From: Symbiodinium natans | Taxonomy: Eukaryota > Sar > Dinophyceae > Suessiales > Symbiodiniaceae | NCBI GenBank assembly: GCA_905221605.1 | Contig: CAJNDS010002478.1 | Span: forward strand, 335,068-399,067 | DNA: 64,000 bases | Direction of reading: 5' to 3' | Part shown: piece after piece, positions 57,276 through 64,000 of the stretch | Position numbering within the stretch: position 1 is the first letter of the stretch | Layout of the letters: each line of letters begins with the position of its first letter | Notes under the pieces: model-generated | What the model saw: only the letters and a program-made list of their open reading frames with translations | What the model was told of the DNA's origin: nothing | Database searches by the model: none | Position numbers and translations under genes: made by a program

Positions 57276-60237
57276 CTTAGTCAGGAAGGGCCTGACGGCC
57301 ATGGCCCGAAGCCTCGAAGCGTTCAAACACCCCTGCCCTTGACACCCCATCATCTGAGATGTCGACGACAGAAGCGCACCAATAAGGGAGCATGTCTTCT
57401 TTCCATTTCAAAGCTTTGCGTCAGCGAAAGCCACATCCTATTCTTGAACAACCTGTCCCAGCCGCAGGTCAATTCCCAGCTTCTGAAAAGTTGTGCGGAG
57501 CAAGGCGGCGTCAGAACCTCAAAGAGATGAGCTCATCAGGATTACTATAAGGCAAAGGGGCGCTAATGCTGAATGCTGATCAGACTAAAACGCTTGGCGT
57601 TTATGCAATACCCTGTGATGCGAGCCACCATCCTGGCATGCTGCCGTTCATGTGATTCTGAGCAGTAGCTGTAGCCTCATCAATCCATCAGGACTACTGC
57701 GCGGCCGCGCGGCACATCATGCCCACTCCAATCCCACACTTTTCGAATTCTCACAGACAGGGGGCAAGCGGTGATATTCGACCCCTGCCAGCACGCAGGG
57801 TTGGCGGCTTCGGAGTTTCGGGTTTCGGGGCAGGGTTGAGCATTGATGGGGGTTGATGGTTTTAGGGAAAAACTTTCAGGATTTGGTATCGCAGCTTGTT
57901 CAGGAGGCACCTGCTTTGCTTCGCGCAGGTCCCTCGCGGGTCTGTCTTGGCAACAACAAACCGACCGCAAAGAAGCCCCCGCTGCTGAAACGCAAAAACT
58001 GCACAAAGCTCGGCAAGAGTTCACTTTGGACTTGCCTCCGAAAGTTTATGTCGAGCCTGGCAAATGTAAACTTGTCGTGCCCCCATGATGCACTTATCGC
58101 ACAAGTCAAGACCTAACTGTACCTAACTGGTCGTGAGATAATGTGATCAACAATGTGCGAAAAAAGAAGGGCCTGAACATACCTTGGTAACTCGCCTATT
58201 TGACTCGGGTTTAGGTATGTACTGTACGAAAGTTCTAGAGGCATTATATACGAATTCGAAGGGGATACTATTGCTGATCATTCTGATCCATGCAGCACAT
58301 GTTGACGAAAGTGCGAAAGCGATTGGACTGCTTACAGGAGTGCACAACATTGTGGGACAGCTACGAGACTCGCAGCACATGTGTGCGCGTGTGTTAGAGT
58401 GTGTGCAACGACTGATCACCGAAGTCGAACACTATTTGTGCAGCACCACGAAAACACAGCCCAACTGCCAACTGAAAATGGAAGTGGACAAGCTTGCTGT
58501 TGCTTTCGCCCCCCAAACACTTGGGCCTCCCTTCAACTGTCGCGTTGTGGATGCAATACGAAGTGGCACTGGTCGTATTACTAGTACGTGATTTGCTCGA
58601 CATTAACACCAAAAGTGTCCGTTGGTTGAACTGTAGATTTGGATTTGTCTGATCCAACCGCATTATCCGAAGAAGGCTCCACATCACGAGGATGACTGCC
58701 GTAAGCTTAGCTCATCCCCTAGGTTCTCCCACAGCGACAGGGATATGTCCAAAGTTTTCAAGTCAGATGGAAAGTACTGTATCCGTTTGGACAATAGGGG
58801 ATTTGGAAACAAGCCTTCAAAGTCATGCACAGAAACAAGTGACGAGCTTTCAATGGTCTATGAAAGTCTATGAGTTGTTTTGAGATGAACCACACGCACA
58901 TTTGTCACCCCAAGAAATCCTCAATTTGCAATGTTTGTCTTCTCACATCGCCCTACCTGAACGCATCGCAACGCCTCGTCCAGCTCGAGGCTCGCCTCCT
59001 GCGGCTCATGTCGGACCTAAGCTCGGGCCGGAGCCGTCGACTGCGAATCTTCCAGGAAAATTTTCGGAGTCGAACTTGAGTGGGATTCTGGGGTTTAAGG
59101 TTTAAAGGTTTAGGGTTTGGGTTTTTAGGGGTTTAAGGTTTAGGGTCTTACGGTTTAGAGGTTTCGGGTTTAGGGTGTTAGGGCTTGTTTTTTTCGAAGG
59201 GTTTGTGGTTTATCTCGTTTGAAGCAACGACGTCCTTCGAGAGGCGCCCCTGGCATTTCCAGGGGGTACTGGCACTCAATGACGTTGCCCTACGTCTGAC
59301 TGCGACACTGCTAGACATGCACGTCACGAAGGTTGTCTCAGGTTCCTTTGATTCGTAACTCTTGTAAGAGACTTCAACGTGCTGCCAATAATAGCAGGAG
59401 GGAATTTGTCCGGCAGCTGTGCAAAGATCTGCGGCTTCTTCACACACTTCGAGACAATCCCAATGCAATCCGTGGTTCTCAAGGTGAACAATCCCCACAA
59501 TGCAATGCGCCGAAACCGGCCCTGAACCAAAAAGAAACCCTCTGCAATCCCTCGCTCCCCTGGCCGCTTAGCTCCCGGCAGCGACGCCCGAAAGCCAGAG
59601 CTGGCAGAGCATCAGGAAAGCCGCCATGGGCACGAATGGCCACAAGGCGCACCCGAAGTGCTCACGAAGTATGAAAAGTGACCCCGCAACTCAGGTTAGA
59701 AATCATTGGGTTTGAGAGTTGGAACTAAATCCCAGTTGAGGCCCTGCAGGCCCAGGAAAGGGGCATGTGGTCTCCCATCCCAGTTTCTCAAGTTCGGGTT
59801 CAGGCGTAGAGTCGGCAAGAAGTTTGCAGACGGACTCGGCTGGGCCGAAACCTGCAAACACGGCAGCATCACCGGTGTCAGTACGGGCATGAATTTCGAG
59901 CACAAAGCGGTATCTTGTCGCCCCCACCCTTCATCCTTGTTCCTGTCAAACCCCGCAACCCTGCGATCCATCCATCACGTTCTTTGGAGCATGAAAACCC
60001 CCACTAGATGACTGGAAACGGGTGCCGCTTTGCGGCTGAGGAGTTTGGGTTTAGGGTTATTCATTCCGGGTTTGGGGCTTCTCCTCTGACTTCAGGCTAC
60101 AGAGCTGAAGACTGGGGGCTCACAGGTAAGGATCTGGCCCCTAAACCGAAACGCTATTTTAGCATCCGCACACTTTAGCCAAAAGATATCGTCAAAATGA
60201 AACAAGGACACATCTGCACATGAGACCCATACCCAAA
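57276..60237. other. No confident gene
   Basis: A plus-strand frame at 58184-58591 is mildly protein-like (HAAHVDESAKAIGLLTGVHN) but unassigned and would go against the prevailing strand. Minus-strand peptides near 59.6 kb (CALWPFVPMAAFLMLCQLWL) and 59.70-59.93 kb (RYRFVLEIHARTDTGDAAVF) are also coding-like without a family. Degenerate telomere-type sequence lies at 59085-59195. Confidence 0.4.
59085..59195. repeat. Decayed telomere-type sequence
   Basis: GGGTTTAAGG, TTTAGGG and TTTCGGG pieces with spacer changes. Confidence 0.7.
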
Positions 60238-60812
60238 CTATACCCAAATCCACACCTCCCGAGTAGGGATCACGCTTTGCTGTTCCTGCGAGCCTTTGGG
60301 GTATTCCGTTGACGCCTTGCCTAAGGCGAGCTCATGCTTTCCAGATCTGACGCTGTAGCCCATCCGACCGAGCAACTTCATTGCCGTCTGGCCGTCCAAG
60401 GGTTTAGTCATGAGGTCTGCTAGCATGTCTTGTGTATTCACTTTCCGCAAGCGGATCCTCCCTTGATCCACTATCTTTTGAACCCAGAGGTGGCAGGTGT
60501 CGATGTGCTTGACCTTTCCAAGGCCTCGTCGCGAAGCGATAAATATGCCTGCACTTGCATCCATAGCTGCGTTGACAGATACGCTTGCTCTCCAAGAGCA
60601 GTAGATGCAGTCGAGATCAGCCCACAGTACTCTGCTTCCCCTGTGGACAGGGCGATCACAGCTTGCCCCTTGGCTGATGTCTTCACGGTTGCTTCTCCGA
60701 GCTGGACTTCCGTTCCAGTCGTACTCTTTCTTGACTTGACACATCCAGCGTGGTCACTGTCAGACCATGCATTGACGCTTGTGAAGTGCTCTTGATACGG
60801 AATCAATTGCAC
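60238..60812 (-). pseudogene. Ty1/copia retrotransposon RNase H fragment, frameshifted
   Basis: The end of a copia-type pol polyprotein. The first frame (from about 60812) has NAWSDSDHAGCVKSRKSTTG, then VIALSTGEAEYCGLISTAS; these are the RNase H motifs with the first Asp and the AEY Glu. A second frame continues with DASAGIFIASRRGLGKVKHI, DTCHLWVQ, then ADLMTKPLDG, the usual C-terminal end of copia polyproteins. The frame changes once near 60560-60590, so the enzyme cannot be made in one piece. No reverse transcriptase or integrase is present upstream, where a satellite replaces it. It is a dead, truncated copy. No LTR was identified. Confidence 0.85.
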
Positions 60813-60835
60813 AAGTCTCGCACAACCGGCTTCAA

Positions 60836-61160
60836 ACGATCGACCAATATAGCAACCAGGGCCTCACATCGTCGCAACAAGCAACGCAAGTCGAATACCC
60901 AACACACGGAATCATCAGGCCAAGTGCAAAGCAAGCTCAAAACTCCACAACCGGCCCAAAACGACGATCGACCAATGTAGCAGCCAGGACCACATCGTCG
61001 CAACAAGCAACGCAGCAAGCATACCCAACACACGGAATCATTAGGCCAAGTGCAAAGCAAGCTCAAACCACGCACAAGCAGTCCAAAACGATCGACAAAT
61101 GTAGTAACCAGGGAAATGTAGCAAGCATGTCCAACACACAGAATTCATCCGGCGAGAATA
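60836..61160. repeat. ~126-bp tandem satellite, about 2.6 copies
   Basis: Units start with ACGATCGACCAATRTAG at 60836, 60964 and 61088 and share CACATCGTCGCAACAAGCAA, CCCAACACACGGAATCAT and GGCCAAGTGCAAAGCAAGCT. The third copy is shortened. It directly abuts the copia fragment. Confidence 0.85.
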
Positions 61161-62094
61161 GCGAACCTGAGAAATGCAAATGGACAGACGCATCAACGAC
61201 AAAATTCCGCTGGCGAAGAAGTGGTCACAAGATGGTTACAAGCAGAAGAGAAGAATGCAACAATAGCTGCACGTGGCACGCAACAAAATTGATTGTTCAT
61301 GCAATGCACTGGTGTGTTTTGCAACAGGCCAAAAGCAGAAGTTGGGTTCGAATCCAGGTTGGAACCTGGGTTCGAACCGGTTGAACCCAGAGTTCAAGAA
61401 CCTGGGTTCGCCAGAAAAAAAATTGTTCAAACCTGGGTTCAAGAACCTGGGTGGTCAGCTGCGCAAGGCAGTTGTAGAGACCTCTAACCTCTTAATTTTC
61501 CTGATTTTGCGCAACCCGAAAAAATCTGTGTTCTTCCGATCGGCGGTTTCGTACAGCTAGTAATTCTAAAGTACAACCAATGGAATCAAAGACAGAATTT
61601 GTGGATTTGCAGAGATTCAAAAGAAGGGTTTGGTCCGCAAAACGATACGAAACCATCCTCGCTCGTGATGACGGGACAAGAACTTGGATATTTGCTTAAC
61701 GGCAAGATGGGGGTGCGAAGCACTCTCCCGCTATGTCTGTAGCCTCCGAGAAAAAATTGCGCAAGAAGCAGAACAGAGACCTGACAGTTGCAGAATCCAT
61801 CAGCTGCAAAAACCCATGAAACTCGACGTCTCAGCTGCAGTGTAACAAAGTAAACCAAAACCTCTGGTCTCTAGAAGCCGCCAGCGTCAAGCGTCAAACG
61901 ATTCACAAATATATAGAAGCCGCAAGGGTCAAACGATTCACAACACTATAGAACAGCAAATATTAAAAAAACATACAAAAGCAAAATCAGAGACAAACAA
62001 AGAGCCAGAAAAGAGGTCAGGAAAATACAAAAATAACGCAAACCAAATCAAAAACAGTTTTGCAATCAAAAAATATTTCAACAATATAAGCAAC
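61161..62094. other. AT-richer stretch, no gene seen
   Basis: Apart from the AACCTGGGTTC cluster, I see only short frames without family resemblance. A direct repeat near 61880-61945 (GAAGCCGC..., GTCAAACGATTCACAA) occurs twice. Confidence 0.5.
61340..61460. repeat. AACCTGGGTTC palindromic repeat cluster
   Basis: AACCTGGGTTC occurs four times (the last as AACCTGGGTGG), near 61364, 61400, 61431 and 61445. Inverted forms (GAACCCAGAGTT, GAATCCAGG) lie between them, so the cluster can fold in several ways. It includes GGTTCGAATCC, identical to a tRNA B-box, but no cloverleaf. Confidence 0.7.
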
Positions 62095-63161
<1,067 letters not shown>

Positions 63162-64000
63162 TTTTTATTGAACGCTGAGCGAGCGGGCTCTGCTCATTGC
63201 GGGCGATTTGCACCGTCTGAGCACCGAAAATTGGGTTGGAGCTAATGTTTTGGAGAGGTGAACTGAATTCAACACTGTACAAGTAAGGTGAAACTTCACG
63301 AGGTTAGGGATCAAGACAACTTGATTGACGGCTAGTGTAGGACTAGGAGCTACCTGGCGATCATGTGTGAGAAGGGCGTCTCCCCGTCGTCCTAGTGTGT
63401 TTCGCTGCGTCCAGCAAACACGCACCCATCTGCAGTTGGGTCGTACCGGTTGGCCGTCGCCCTTAGTGTCCATCTAGTGGCGTCCCACATGGATCACTAT
63501 GCAGAGAGGCAGAGGATCGTAGGAGTGCAGTTGATTGAGGGCACTTGATGATTAGGCGTCTGGTGTCAGGCTGTTGCACCTTAGGCTGCATGTCGTTTAC
63601 CGTGGGAGTGGAAAAGAGGACTTCTGCAGAGACTGTGCGGTGGCAGGCAGTAAGGCAGTGGAGGAGCAGTATGGATGAGATTCTCTCCTAAAACAAGCAG
63701 TAGCTGTGGGTGCAAGCTCAGTTGGCGGGGTCTAGAGCTGGTGAGCCTGGTATTAGACACAAGTGTTTAAGATGACAGGGCACTCTGAGCGCTGGATCTA
63801 CTAGCGAGAACTTCCTTTGGTGCTCGTGCAGCGGTGTGAAAGGGATGTGCTGCGCGGAGTCTCATGGACCCCGCTGGCGGTCCACCAAGGTAAGCCACAC
63901 AAGGTGGCAATTCTGGTATCCGCACCCACAACACCCCCCCCCGCCACCCCCGTCACCCCCCCCCCACCCCCCTGCATCCAAGTACCCACCCCACCCCCCC
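63162..64000. other. No gene seen; C-rich window end
   Basis: Nothing recognisable after the microsatellite. The final ~70 bases (63930-64000) are a C-rich low-complexity tract with repeated CACCCCCC. Confidence 0.6.

Noticed and set aside
61343-61375. tRNA-like B-box GGTTCGAATCC
   Set aside because: The T-stem does not pair well, and no acceptor or anticodon arm or A-box could be found; it is part of the AACCTGGGTTC repeat cluster.

Overview
The window looks like nuclear DNA of a photosynthetic dinoflagellate, most likely a Symbiodiniaceae-type alga. The evidence is dispersed (TTTAGGG)n telomere-type arrays, genes broken into tiny exons by short introns, splice donors that are mostly GC or GA rather than GT with acceptors of the form AG|G, all recognised genes on one strand, and protein families typical of these algae. 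Simple ORFs are misleading here. The two best genes (cyanase and Ycf3) only appear when exons are joined by hand across frames.

Layout, all recognised genes on the minus strand: a Rolling-stone-like membrane protein (5968-6738); a basic GRGRGR/KKK-rich protein of unknown role (16122-16955); the C-terminal HEAT region of a cohesin loader Scc2/NIPBL (20128-21986, with possible further exons to about 25.0 kb); a RING-H2 finger protein (25704-26096); a nuclear gene for the photosystem I assembly factor Ycf3 in eight exons (26692-28517); an ankyrin-repeat fragment (about 30.2-30.3 kb); a ubiquitin-like plus RCC1-like repeat protein (33667-35444); a cyanase in nine exons with its catalytic triad intact (36905-38368); and a large gene for an LRR / cysteine-rich / multi-pass membrane protein (about 48.6-57.3 kb). 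The right end (60.2-64 kb) holds a frameshifted Ty1/copia RNase H fragment, a ~126 bp satellite, a palindromic AACCTGGGTTC cluster and a 1-kb (CTA)n microsatellite.

The genes do not form one pathway. Ycf3 shows a plastid assembly function encoded in the nucleus. Cyanase implies cyanate detoxification or use as a nitrogen source. Scc2 is chromosome biology, and the LRR and RCC1-like proteins belong to surface or signalling families. The unifying features are the one-way gene order and the intron structure. In the 25 introns I could place by protein homology, 13 donors are GC, 4 GA and 8 GT, and many junctions carry a short direct repeat. A small family of ~100-125 bp inverted-repeat elements (at least six copies) is scattered through the window, one of them inside an Scc2 intron.

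Limits: no search or alignment could be run. Exon joins come from reading the sequence against remembered family patterns. No spliced-leader sequence, rRNA, convincing tRNA or CRISPR was seen.
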